From contig JBGTGB010000333.1 in the NCBI GenBank assembly GCA_041746975.1, positions 1 through 8,087 on the forward strand: DNA of 8,087 nucleotides, in the 5' to 3' direction. Of this stretch, positions 1 through 6,870 are shown one piece after another. Below the pieces are notes generated by a model that had not been told where the DNA came from, did not search any database, and worked only from the letters and a program-made list of their open reading frames with translations. This DNA comes from Haliea sp041746975. Lineage in GTDB: Bacteria > Pseudomonadota > Gammaproteobacteria > Pseudomonadales > Halieaceae. How positions within the stretch are numbered: the first letter of the stretch is position 1; each line of letters begins with the position of its first letter. The translations under genes and the position numbers were made by a program.

Positions 1-2018
1 CTGGCTTCCAGTTGCTCCAGCGCCGTGCCAAGAGACTGGTAGGCCTGCATCTGCCGCTCTGAAAGCTGGGCATTGAGCAGCAGGTTGAGCTGCGGATTGT
101 CGAGCCGGGGGATGGGCACATCCTGATCGACCTGATAGAACTCATCGGTGGAGTCGAGCTCCCCAGTCGCGCAGTCGCGGCGCGCTATTCTCAGCAGCTT
201 GTAATCTGCATCGCGAATCGCTGCCTGGGATTCGGGCATCACATCCGCCGGTGCTTCGCCCTGCTCTACCAGGAAATCATTGACCGCGCAGCAGGATGAC
301 AACCCTGCAGGCCCGGCAGCGCCGTCCGGACCATACCAGGTCCCGCCCTGATCGGCGCACACCCCCTGCTGTGGGAACAACTGCACACAAATGTTGTAGG
401 CTGCGATAACGCAGGGTGACGGCAGCGCGGCTTCGGTGGAGCTCAAGTTGGTGCCCAGCGCAGAGTAATTGACCTCCCGGATCGAGTCACGACCGGGCTC
501 GGTCAAGTAAGAAACCATCGACACTGCATCGAGTTGCCTGAACGCCGGCACCGCAGCGCGGGCATTGGTTCCCGCCAACTCGGCAAACAGACTGAACAAG
601 TCGGTCAGGTTCACCATGTGCGGAACGTCGCGGTTCGGCTCCACCACCATGGGGCCAGCGACCAGCATGGGTACCCAGATGCCCGTCTGGTAGGGAAAGC
701 CCTTGGCCAGGGTCGGGTTGAAGGGTGCTTTTACGCTGGGCCCGTACGTACCATTGTCACCGACGATGACGATAGCGGTGTTGGTTTCCTCAGGGCGATA
801 GCGCAGGATTCCATCGCTACCCTGTTGCGCGAGGCCAGCTTCCACCAGCAGGCGCCCGATCTCATGATCCATGGCTTCCAGCATCTGGTTGGACAACCCG
901 CGTTGCTGCGGCACGTCCTCACAATCGATAGCGCCTGCAGCCTGGGAACCTTCCGGCAACAGCGACTCAGGGGGAGGCTGAATGGGCGTGTGGATCGCGG
1001 AGTAGCCGACGCTTAACATCCAGGGCTGCTCCGAAGGCTGGCGCTTGATCCAGTCAATGGCGCGGTCGGTTTCCATGATGGTGCGGTAGCCGCGGCTACT
1101 GGCATCCGCGGCGGGAATTACCGTATCCGAGCCATCCTCACTGTTGATGACCCACTCGGCGGTGTAGTAGCCGTTCTGCTTGCTGAAATCGATATGCGCG
1201 GGGACCGCGGCCTGGCAACTAGACCCGGGGTCGAGGATGCCTCCACGTTCGAGACAGAGGCGCCCCGGGGTGTGGTGGTCATCGACATCCAACAAGGAAC
1301 AGCTGCCGTCGGCTAGATAGCAAGCTCCGGAGTCAGCACCGTGCAGCGGATCATCCTGGCTACTGGGGACAAAACCACAGCTGTGAACACCCGGTTCGGC
1401 GACACCGCCGGCAGTGGTATCGATGGGGAATGGACCGCCATCGAGGTAGCCCTCGAAATAGTCCCAGCCCAATTCCCTCATGACACTGTCGCCCAGGGGG
1501 TGATTCGCGGGATTCAACTCCGATCCGGAGATGTGCATCTTGCCCACCACAGCATTGACGTAACCCTGCTGCCTCAGCACCTTGGGAATGGTGACTTCAA
1601 AAGTTGAAACCTGGGAATTCGCCAGATCCGTAGAAACTATGGCGGTACGCACATCGGTGCGAAACGGGTAGCGCCCCTCAAAGAAGGCGGCCCGGGATGG
1701 CGAACAGGTTGGCATGGACCAGGCATTGCGGAACCGCACCCCCGCTTCCGCAATGCTGTCGATATTGGGAGTCCGGGCGGGAGTCTGACCGCCGTAGCCG
1801 AATGCTGGCAGCTGATCAACTCCCAGGTCGTCCATGACGATAAAGAGAATATTTGGCGCGGTCGCGGGCTGTGGCTCGGGCTCTGTCGGCGCTTCAGGGG
1901 GTGGCGCTGGCGCCAGAGGAATCGCGTCCGAGCCGTCGGAGCAGGCCGCAAGCGCGCCCACAAGCAGGCATGACAACAGGAGAGTTCCGCGTAGACGCTG
2001 AATAATGGCACGAAACAT
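1..2018 (-). CDS. S1-family sulfatase, predicted lipoprotein (C-terminus cut by window edge)
   Basis: An open frame of 672 codons runs from ATG at 2018 to the window edge without a stop. It is predicted to hydrolyse sulfate esters in the cell envelope; the substrate is unknown. Seen: a signal sequence with lipobox L23-A-A-C26, a Pro/Glu-rich linker (about 35-54), then the sulfatase core starting PNILFIVMDD (metal ligands D63, D64). The formylglycine motif is C105-S-P-S-R109. Further family motifs are GK160MH, H343 (SAIHTP), D421-N422 (VGDNGT) and K430. Near the C-terminus, AIRDADYKLLR matches the usual sulfatase 'AIRDGRYKL' region, so probably only a few dozen residues are missing. Two Cys-rich stretches (214-268 and 536-577) interrupt the fold. 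The start is supported by the signal peptide; the Shine-Dalgarno (AGGG, 2030-2033) is weak. The C-S-P-S-R type would need a formylglycine-generating enzyme or anSME, neither seen here. Divergent from aguB, with no evident functional link. Confidence 0.93.
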   Translation of the reverse strand, partial: MFRAIIQRLRGTLLLSCLLVGALAACSDGSDAIPLAPAPPPEAPTEPEPQPATAPNILFIVMDDLGVDQLPAFGYGGQTPARTPNIDSIAEAGVRFRNAWSMPTCSPSRAAFFEGRYPFRTDVRTAIVSTDLANSQVSTFEVTIPKVLRQQGYVNAVVGKMHISGSELNPANHPLGDSVMRELGWDYFEGYLDGGPFPIDTTAGGVAEPGVHSCGFVPSSQDDPLHGADSGACYLADGSCSLLDVDDHHTPGRLCLERGGILDPGSSCQAAVPAHIDFSKQNGYYTAEWVINSEDGSDTVIPAADASSRGYRTIMETDRAIDWIKRQPSEQPWMLSVGYSAIHTPIQPPPESLLPEGSQAAGAIDCEDVPQQRGLSNQMLEAMDHEIGRLLVEAGLAQQGSDGILRYRPEETNTAIVIVGDNGTYGPSVKAPFNPTLAKGFPYQTGIWVPMLVAGPMVVEPNRDVPHMVNLTDLFSLFAELAGTNARAAVPAFRQLDAVSMVSYLTEPGRDSIREVNYSALGTNLSSTEAALPSPCVIAAYNICVQLFPQQGVCADQGGTWYGPDGAAGPAGLSSCCAVNDFLVEQGEAPADVMPESQAAIRDADYKLLRIARRDCATGELDSTDEFYQVDQDVPIPRLDNPQLNLLLNAQLSERQMQAYQSLGTALEQLEA

Positions 2019-2209
2019 GAGTCCATTTACCCTGGCTGAACGGCTACCGTAAATGCAGCCCAACCGTCAAGCTGAGCACCCACTGAGGAATTGGTTTTAT
2101 GCTGGATCAGCTGATTGCGGTGATTCAGCCAAACCTCACTCTAGCACGATTTGCCGGTCGGCCGAGCGTAACCATGACGCAATGAAAGGGGTCCCAAGAT
2201 CCGCGGCCT

Positions 2210-2225
2210 GGCCCTACAATGGGCC
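2210..2225 (+). promoter_or_regulatory. Candidate -10 region of the aguBA operon inside a palindrome
   Basis: TACAAT at 2215-2220 is a 5/6 match to the sigma70 -10 hexamer and lies 35 bases before the aguB ATG. It is flanked exactly by GGCCC (2210-2214) and GGGCC (2221-2225), giving a perfect 5-bp inverted repeat centred on the hexamer. The -35 at the expected spacing (TCCCAA, 2192-2197) is poor, which would suit an activated or repressed promoter. Whether a regulator (AguR-like in pseudomonads) binds here is inference. Confidence 0.4.
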
Positions 2226-2254
2226 TTTGCAACAAAGCTCGGGGAGTAAGAACC

Positions 2255-3130
2255 ATGCCACGCAACATTACCGTCGCCGCCACCCAGATGACCTGCAGCT
2301 GGGACCGCGAGGCCAACATCGCCAATGGCGAACGCCTGGTGCGCGCAGCCCAGGCCGAGGGCGCCCAGGTCATCCTGCTGCAGGAGCTGTTCGAAACCCC
2401 CTACTTCTGCCAGCAACCGAATGAAGACTACATGCTGCTGGCGACCCCGCTGGCGGAAAACCCCGCTGTACAGCACTTCCAGGCACTGGCCAGGGAGCTG
2501 CAGGTGGTCCTGCCGATCAGCTACTTCGAGCTTGCCGGTCGCGCCCGTTTCAATTCGGTGGCGATCATCGACGCTGACGGCAGCGTGCTCGGCAATTATC
2601 GCAAGAGCCATATCCCGGACGGCCCCGGCTACCATGAAAAGTTTTATTTCAATCCCGGTGATACCGGCTTCCGGGTCTGGCGCACCCGCTATGGCAAAAT
2701 TGGCGTTGGCATCTGCTGGGACCAGTGGTTCCCGGAGAGTGCCCGCTGCATGGCGCTGCTGGGGGCAGAGCTGCTGTTCTACCCCACCGCCATCGGCAGC
2801 GAACCCCACGACCCCACCATTCACAGCCGCGACCACTGGCAGCGGGTGCAGCAGGGTCATGCCGGGGCCAACCTGATGCCACTGATCGCCAGCAACCGTA
2901 TCGGTCGGGAACTCCAGGACGGTAGTGACATTACCTTCTATGGCGGCTCTTTTATTGCCGACCACACCGGCGCTCTGGTCGAGGCGGCGAACGGCGATAG
3001 CGAGACCGTGCTGGTGCACAGTTTCGATCTGGATGAGATCGAGAAACTGCGCACTGCATGGGGCGTGTTTCGGGACCGGCGTCCACCGCTGTACCAGCCC
3101 ATCAATACCCTGGACGGTGAACACGCGTGA
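2255..3130 (+). CDS. aguB: N-carbamoylputrescine amidohydrolase
   Basis: Hydrolyses N-carbamoylputrescine to putrescine, CO2 and ammonia: the second step of the agmatine deiminase route to putrescine, in the cytoplasm. The 291-residue protein is full length for AguB and belongs to the nitrilase superfamily. The Glu-Lys-Cys catalytic triad is visible as E44 (LLQELFETPYF), K117 (YRKSHIPDGPGYHEK) and C154 (GICWDQWFPE). Other AguB hallmarks are RDHWQRVQQGHAGAN, IASNRIG and the C-terminal TAWGVFRDRRPPLY. I chose ATG 2255 because GGGGAG at 2241-2246 sits 8 bases upstream and homologues begin at this point (PRNITVAATQM). An in-frame ATG at 2219 would add 12 residues but overlaps the candidate -10. 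The stop overlaps the aguA start by 4 bases, so the two are probably translationally coupled. No missing residues. Confidence 0.97.
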   Translation: MPRNITVAATQMTCSWDREANIANGERLVRAAQAEGAQVILLQELFETPYFCQQPNEDYMLLATPLAENPAVQHFQALARELQVVLPISYFELAGRARFNSVAIIDADGSVLGNYRKSHIPDGPGYHEKFYFNPGDTGFRVWRTRYGKIGVGICWDQWFPESARCMALLGAELLFYPTAIGSEPHDPTIHSRDHWQRVQQGHAGANLMPLIASNRIGRELQDGSDITFYGGSFIADHTGALVEAANGDSETVLVHSFDLDEIEKLRTAWGVFRDRRPPLYQPINTLDGEHA

Positions 3131-4224
3131 GCCCTCGCCAGAGCACACCGAGGGCAGATGGCTTTTTCATGCCACCTGAGTGGGCGCCCCAGACCCAGGT
3201 GTGGACGCTGTGGCCCGAGCGCCCAGACAGCTGGCGCGACGGCGCCCTGCCCGCCCAGGCCGCCTTTGTCGCAGTCATTCGCGCCATCGCCCGTTTCGAG
3301 CCGGTGACTGTCGGCGCCTCCCAGGGCCAGTTCCAGAACGCCAGCCAGCAACTCGCTGGGGAAACCAATGTCCGGGTCATCGAGCTTTCCAATGACGATG
3401 TCTGGATGCGTGACTGCGGGCCGACTTTCCTTATCAATGGCAAGGGCGACTTGGCGGCCGTGAACTGGGAGTTCAACGCCTGGGGCGGGCAAAAGGGTGG
3501 TCTTTACCCGACCTGGGACCTGGATAATCAGGTCGCGCAGAAGGTGGCACAACTGGAACGGGTCCCGCGCTACGCGACGCCGGATTTCGTGCTTGAGGGC
3601 GGCTCAATCCACGTCGATGGTGAAGGCACGCTGATCACCACTGCCGAGTGCCTGCTGCACCCAAACCGCAACCCGCATTTGTCCCAAGCGGATATCGAGC
3701 AGTACCTGCGCGATTACCTCGCGGTCGACACCATCATCTGGCTGCCGGAGGGCATGTTCAACGACGAGACCGACGGCCACGTCGACAACTTCTGCTGCTT
3801 CGTCCGCCCCGGGGAAGTCCTGCTGTGCTGGACTGACGACGAGAACGACCCCAATTACAGTCGCTGCCGGTCCGCCCTGGCAGTGCTGGAGAGTGAACGC
3901 GACGCCCAAGGCCGTCAGCTGGTGGTACACAAAATGCCGATTCCGGCCCCGATGTACGCGATTCTTGAGACCCAGGGCGGCGCCATTGGGCAGGTGCCAG
4001 ACGAAAACGGACAGCCCGAACGCCTGGCCGCTTCCTATGTGAATTTCCTGATAGTGAACGGTGCGCTTGTTGTGCCGGGGTTCGATGACCCTCAGGACCA
4101 CATCGCCCGCGAACTACTGGCGACGCTGTTTCCCGAGCGGGAGGTCGTGATGCTGCCGGGCCGCGAGATCCTGCTTGGCGGCGGCAATATCCACTGTGTT
4201 ACGCAGCAGCAGCCACGGCCCTGA
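3127..4224 (+). CDS. aguA: Agmatine deiminase
   Basis: Converts agmatine to N-carbamoylputrescine and ammonia, supplying the substrate of the preceding gene. The 365-residue protein is full length for the family (guanidino-modifying / peptidyl-arginine-deiminase fold). Catalytic and binding residues seen: D96 in WMRDCGPTF, E157 in LEGGSIHVDGEG, H218 and D220 in DETDGHVDNFCC, and the nucleophile C357 in GGGNIHC, the number it carries in characterised agmatine deiminases. The start is GTG 3127, inside the GTGA overlap with aguB. An in-frame ATG at 3169 (residue 15) is rejected because residues before it, TPRADGFFMP, are conserved in the family. The 3' end overlaps the convergent PEP-CTERM gene by 26 bases. 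By analogy with Pseudomonas aguBA, the pair allows agmatine to be used as carbon and nitrogen source and for putrescine supply. Confidence 0.97.
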   Translation: MSPRQSTPRADGFFMPPEWAPQTQVWTLWPERPDSWRDGALPAQAAFVAVIRAIARFEPVTVGASQGQFQNASQQLAGETNVRVIELSNDDVWMRDCGPTFLINGKGDLAAVNWEFNAWGGQKGGLYPTWDLDNQVAQKVAQLERVPRYATPDFVLEGGSIHVDGEGTLITTAECLLHPNRNPHLSQADIEQYLRDYLAVDTIIWLPEGMFNDETDGHVDNFCCFVRPGEVLLCWTDDENDPNYSRCRSALAVLESERDAQGRQLVVHKMPIPAPMYAILETQGGAIGQVPDENGQPERLAASYVNFLIVNGALVVPGFDDPQDHIARELLATLFPEREVVMLPGREILLGGGNIHCVTQQQPRP

Positions 4225-4990
4225 CCGCGGGGCTACGGCGGCGCATGAGCACGCAGCCGAGCAGACCAGCGCCGAGGAGGGCGAGGGTGCCGGGAGTGGG
4301 TACGGCGTTGGGGGGTGGTGGCGGTGCCTGGGCAATTGTGTAATCGTAAGTCAGGGTAATGCCACCCTGCGCGAATGCAGTCAGCGAGTTGACGGTGAAG
4401 TTTGTTCTGGTAAAGGTATCCGTGATAAGACCGTCGAGATCGAACGAACGCGTTCCCGCTCCAGTGAACAAGGCCAAGATCGCTGCGTTGGTAGTGGTCA
4501 CGTCACTGCTGCGAAAGTGGTTGACCAACTGTGTCTTCGTCGAAGCACCAGTAAGCGTTTGGCTCCACGGGTCAATGCTGGACACGGTCAGGTCGCTTAA
4601 TCCGCTGATGGACGAAAGATCCAAGGTCAACTTACGTGTCACACTGCCGACAGGCGTGAAGTTGTCTACCCTGGCAGGCTTCTGCAAGGTCGTAGCGCCG
4701 GTGACAGTGGCGTCCAGCTCAATGGTGAGGCTGTCGAGTGTTCCTAGGGTGAAGTCGAATAGATTGAATGTCGCCGTCGTCATCGGCTCCGCGAAGGAGT
4801 TCGGCGATCCTGATGTACCGAACAAGTGGGTTTGAGTAATCAGTGCCGCCCCCGCCGAACTTGCCCAGAGAAAAGAACTTAGAGCGATCGCGCAGAGGGG
4901 GAAAGAAGCCCTGATCGAACGGGACTTCGAGTCAGTGCAAGGAGTCCTGCCGATTGCGTTGCCACCTGTAATGGTGCGTATGGTATTCAT
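4199..4990 (-). CDS. PEP-CTERM sorting-domain protein, choice-of-anchor E-like
   Basis: A 263-residue predicted exported protein. Seen: a long basic N-region and hydrophobic core (about 28-48, ending SSAGAA) as signal peptide; a Thr/Ser-rich beta-type domain (about 50-220); a proline linker (222-227); then the sorting signal V230-P-T-P-G234, a hydrophobic helix (235-248) and R250-R-R252. This tripartite tail is recognised by exosortase/EpsH systems in other bacteria; none is encoded here. The pattern FDFTLGTLDSL early and GGITLTYDYT late resembles choice-of-anchor E domains (inferred, not searched). The chosen ATG at 4990 has GGGAG (4999-5003) 8 bases upstream. A longer start at 5071 would put 27 non-signal residues in front of the signal peptide and is rejected. 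The motif has Thr in place of Glu (VPTP), a tolerated variant. Function unknown; such proteins are usually surface or biofilm-matrix components. Confidence 0.85.
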   Translation of the reverse strand: MNTIRTITGGNAIGRTPCTDSKSRSIRASFPLCAIALSSFLWASSAGAALITQTHLFGTSGSPNSFAEPMTTATFNLFDFTLGTLDSLTIELDATVTGATTLQKPARVDNFTPVGSVTRKLTLDLSSISGLSDLTVSSIDPWSQTLTGASTKTQLVNHFRSSDVTTTNAAILALFTGAGTRSFDLDGLITDTFTRTNFTVNSLTAFAQGGITLTYDYTIAQAPPPPPNAVPTPGTLALLGAGLLGCVLMRRRSPAVRAVAAAA

Positions 4991-5016
4991 TTTTCTCACT
5001 CCCAAGATTCTTAGAT

Positions 5017-5028
5017 GCCGGACCCGGC
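5017..5028. repeat. Short palindrome in the PEP-CTERM gene leader
   Basis: GCCGG-AC-CCGGC is a perfect 5-bp inverted repeat with a 2-base centre, 27 bases upstream of the PEP-CTERM ATG. It sits between the AT-rich candidate promoter and the ribosome-binding site, so it could be an operator or a small 5'UTR hairpin. It is too short to interpret further. Confidence 0.3.
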
Positions 5029-5073
5029 AATTCTCCCCACTGGCAAGAAAACAGAGCACATACTGTGCCATAA

Positions 5074-5115
5074 TTTATAACAATCTGTTTTATATCACTT
5101 TAATGCGAAGAGCAA
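5074..5115 (-). promoter_or_regulatory. AT-rich candidate promoter for the PEP-CTERM gene
   Basis: Reading leftward, two TATAAA hexamers (5094-5089 and 5079-5074) lie about 85-105 bases upstream of the PEP-CTERM start, in the most AT-rich stretch of the neighbourhood. TTGCTC (5115-5110) could be a -35 for the first, but its 15-base spacing is short. The location is reasonable; the exact promoter is a guess. Confidence 0.3.
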
Positions 5116-5557
5116 GCGGAACCAAGGGCACCCAATGGCAAATGCTGGATGAATCTACTGGAGCTGTAAAGAATGTAAGGAAAAATCGACAACATAACCT
5201 AGCAGAGCCCATCTGTGGACATAATGGCGGTGAGAGGTCAAGCTCAGGCTATGTGTATTTGACTGTACACAGGCATTCGGTCAAGCTGGAAATGCGATGT
5301 TGAGACATGTGTCACACAAGCATCGCCTGAAACCGATTCGCCAACGTGTAAAGAAACCCGACAGCCTTGAACGTTCAACGCAACAGACAAGGGATTCCAA
5401 GCATAGAGGGTCACGAATGGCGGCTGCCGCAATTGGGCGATTGCTGACAAATCCCGGCCAGAAACTACTTTTCACGAGCGGCCTGGACGTCGACGACCCC
5501 TCCGTCGATGGACTTTCGTCGGCCCTCCGGCTGTGGAATTTGCTGGCCCCGCTTTGC
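5116..5557. other. Intergenic stretch with no convincing gene
   Basis: About 440 bases between the PEP-CTERM promoter region and the tRNA promoter. Short open frames exist on both strands, but none has a ribosome-binding site together with a recognisable protein pattern, and one of them runs into the tRNA gene. The section around 5488-5524 is rich in CGTCGA-type repeats (including the palindrome CGTCGACG), without a terminator-like T run. I see no RNA family I can name. Confidence 0.5.
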
Positions 5558-5593
5558 TTGACTTGGGAAATCAAAATGGGGAAAATGCGCGCC
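5558..5593 (+). promoter_or_regulatory. Promoter of tRNA-Met with GC-rich discriminator
   Basis: TTGACT (5558-5563, 5/6 to the -35 consensus), a spacer of exactly 17 bases, then GAAAAT (5581-5586, 4/6 to the -10). It is followed at once by GCGCGCC (5587-5593), a GC-rich discriminator typical of stable-RNA promoters under stringent (ppGpp) control. Transcription would start roughly 30 bases before the mature tRNA 5' end. Regulation is inferred from the discriminator alone. Confidence 0.65.
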
Positions 5594-5625
5594 TTCTCGG
5601 GGCGCTGACCCCACCGCAAGTTTAT

Positions 5626-5702
5626 GGCTACGTAGCTCAGCTGGTTAGAGCACAGCATTCATAATGCTGGGGTCGGTGGTTCAAGTCCACCCGTAGCTAC
5701 CA
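5626..5702 (+). tRNA. tRNA-Met (anticodon CAU), elongator type
   Basis: All cloverleaf parts fold: acceptor GGCTACG (5626-5632) with CGTAGCT (5692-5698), D-stem GCTC/GAGC, anticodon stem CAGCA/TGCTG with loop TTCATAA (CAT at 5660-5662), 5-base variable loop, T-stem GGTGG/CCACC with loop TTCAAGT, discriminator A (5699) and encoded CCA (5700-5702). The acceptor and D-arm match the elongator tRNA-Met type rather than initiator tRNA-fMet (which has an unpaired first base) or the CAU-bearing tRNA-Ile2 (different acceptor). Oddity: G1 faces U72, where the gammaproteobacterial consensus has C72. It is the probable integration target of the element to its right; two T5 runs just after it (5704-5708, 5711-5715) may help termination. 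Confidence 0.97.
5670..5702 (+). other. Probable attachment site (element-end copy) in the tRNA 3' half
   Basis: The integrase gene ends 34 bases from the tRNA CCA and is transcribed toward it, the usual arrangement when a tyrosine integrase recombines within the 3' part of a tRNA gene. The att core would then lie in the T-arm/acceptor segment. No second copy is visible in the window; it would be expected at the far (right) end of the element, beyond 8087. The exact limits are not determinable here. Confidence 0.5.
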
Positions 5703-5736
5703 CTTTTTCCTTTTTAAATCAGAAACTTACAAAACC

Positions 5737-6870
5737 TCAAATCGCTCTGAGACTTTCCCTCCTCCCGATTGCGGGAGATTTGCGGGAGTTTTCATTGTTG
5801 ATCAAGGTCAGGGTCGGTGCCGAGGTACCGGACCAGCTCACTTTTTCCACCGCGTCGATCAGTTCCCCGATTTCAGCGGCGGAATAGTGCGTCGTGATCT
5901 GGCCGTTCTTGTGGCCCAGGAGCACCTGCCGGGTTTCATGACTCACGCCCTTGGCCCGCAACCGGCGACCGAAGGTATGCTTCAAATCATGGACCCGCAC
6001 CTGAGGCAATCCAGCCTCCTCTCGCGCCCGGCGCCAGGCCTTGGTGTTGATGCGATCCACCGGTCTGCCTTTGGCATAGGTAAACACATGCTCCGGGTTC
6101 CTGCCGCGCTGACGGTTGATCACCGCCCGAGCTTCGGCATTCATCACCACCAGTCTATCCTCCCCGTTCTTCACGCCGCCACCCGGGACCACAAACACGC
6201 TGGTTTTCAGCTCGGGAATCGGTATCTCCCACTCCCACCGCAAACCCACCACTTCCTGCTCCCGCGTTCCGGTGTTGACCTTGAACAACGCCATTTCCCT
6301 CAGGTGACCCGGCAACCGCGCAAACAACCTCGACTGCTCGTCCCACGACAGTGGATACGGCTTGCGGGCATCGTCACACTCAAGCATTTGCAGCAGGGGA
6401 GCGGTTTCAAGCCAGGTCAAACCGGACTCATCCCGCCACAAACGGGCGGCCAGAGTCAGAATTCGCCGCACCACCGCCAGGTCGCGGTTAATGGTGTTGG
6501 CTCGCATACCCTGCTTACGACGATGCCGGATAAAGGACTCCAGCGTGCCCTGATGCACCCGCCGCAAAGGCAGATCGCCTATGTGCGGGTCCAGAATTTT
6601 CAGGGACTGGGCATAGCGGCCAATACTGCGTTTATGCTGGTAATCCAGCAGAAACCTGGTGGCCGCCTGCCGAAAAGTACGCTCGATACGAATGCCGTAG
6701 ACAGTCGCCTTGCGCAGCTCCTCCAACCGTCGAATCAGGAACCTTTCCGCCTCCTCGAGCTCGCTTGCGCCAGTGCTCTCGCGAAGTCGGCCATATCCCC
6801 TGACGCATTTATCAATGTGCCAGATGCCCTGGGTGCCTCTTTTGTAGAGGCCCGGGATTCGCTTTGACAT
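5737..6870 (-). CDS. Tyrosine-recombinase integrase of the element
   Basis: A 377-residue site-specific integrase, full length for phage/ICE integrases. It has an N-terminal arm-binding-like segment (WHIDKCVRGYGRLRESTG, 17-34), a core-binding SAM-like domain (about 62-145) and a C-terminal catalytic domain. Catalytic residues seen: R203 (NTGTREQE), K234 (GGVKNG), H294-D-L-K297, H320 (LLGHK) and nucleophile Y329 (THYS). The second arginine of the R-H-R-Y set is Lys here (HDLK), as I recall from related integrases, so probably functional. ATG 6870 has GAGGAG (6883-6878) 7 bases upstream. The first 136 bases overlap the AlpA-like gene in another frame. It likely catalyses integration into, and excision from, the tRNA-Met gene 34 bases beyond its stop. 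The last residues (about 360-371) coincide with a DNA repeat. Confidence 0.95.
   Translation of the reverse strand: MSKRIPGLYKRGTQGIWHIDKCVRGYGRLRESTGASELEEAERFLIRRLEELRKATVYGIRIERTFRQAATRFLLDYQHKRSIGRYAQSLKILDPHIGDLPLRRVHQGTLESFIRHRRKQGMRANTINRDLAVVRRILTLAARLWRDESGLTWLETAPLLQMLECDDARKPYPLSWDEQSRLFARLPGHLREMALFKVNTGTREQEVVGLRWEWEIPIPELKTSVFVVPGGGVKNGEDRLVVMNAEARAVINRQRGRNPEHVFTYAKGRPVDRINTKAWRRAREEAGLPQVRVHDLKHTFGRRLRAKGVSHETRQVLLGHKNGQITTHYSAAEIGELIDAVEKVSWSGTSAPTLTLINNENSRKSPAIGRRESLRAI
5762..5788. repeat. Inverted and 11-bp-period direct repeat near the tRNA junction
   Basis: CTCCCG (5762-5767), ATTG, CGGGAG (5772-5777) is a perfect 6-bp inverted repeat. TTGCGGGAG occurs twice with an 11-base offset (5769-5777 and 5780-5788). 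Both lie in the integrase 3' coding end, about 60-85 bases from the tRNA. The 11-base period is out of phase with codons, so the repeat is not a protein repeat. Candidate integrase arm-type or excisionase binding sites (inference). Confidence 0.45.

Noticed and set aside
534..1016. 160-codon plus-strand frame, with others on the left side (1341-1607, and 1637-2026 on the minus strand)
   Set aside because: All are shadows of the sulfatase reading frame, which is continuous through the whole region with its motifs in order.
2141..3148. 335-codon open frame on the minus strand opposite aguB
   Set aside because: It is antisense to a gene with an intact catalytic triad and strong family identity. 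The frame is kept open by high-GC codon bias, and the translation shows no recognisable domain.
4988..5071. Longer start for the PEP-CTERM protein at 5071
   Set aside because: It would put 27 extra residues before the signal peptide and bypass the well-placed GGGAG ahead of ATG 4990.
5281..5658. 125-codon minus-strand and 103-codon plus-strand frames before the tRNA
   Set aside because: No ribosome-binding site or recognisable pattern. The minus frame starts inside the tRNA anticodon region and the plus frame spans the tRNA promoter.
5762..5793. Rho-independent terminator on the plus strand (CTCCCG...CGGGAG followed by TTTT)
   Set aside because: The stem is only 6 bp, the T run is just four bases, and it lies within the integrase coding sequence with no plus-strand gene to end except the tRNA about 60 bases away. 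Kept as a repeat instead.
5887..6867. 326-codon plus-strand frame
   Set aside because: Exactly antisense to the integrase; the translation is repetitive in Pro/Gln/His and resembles no protein.
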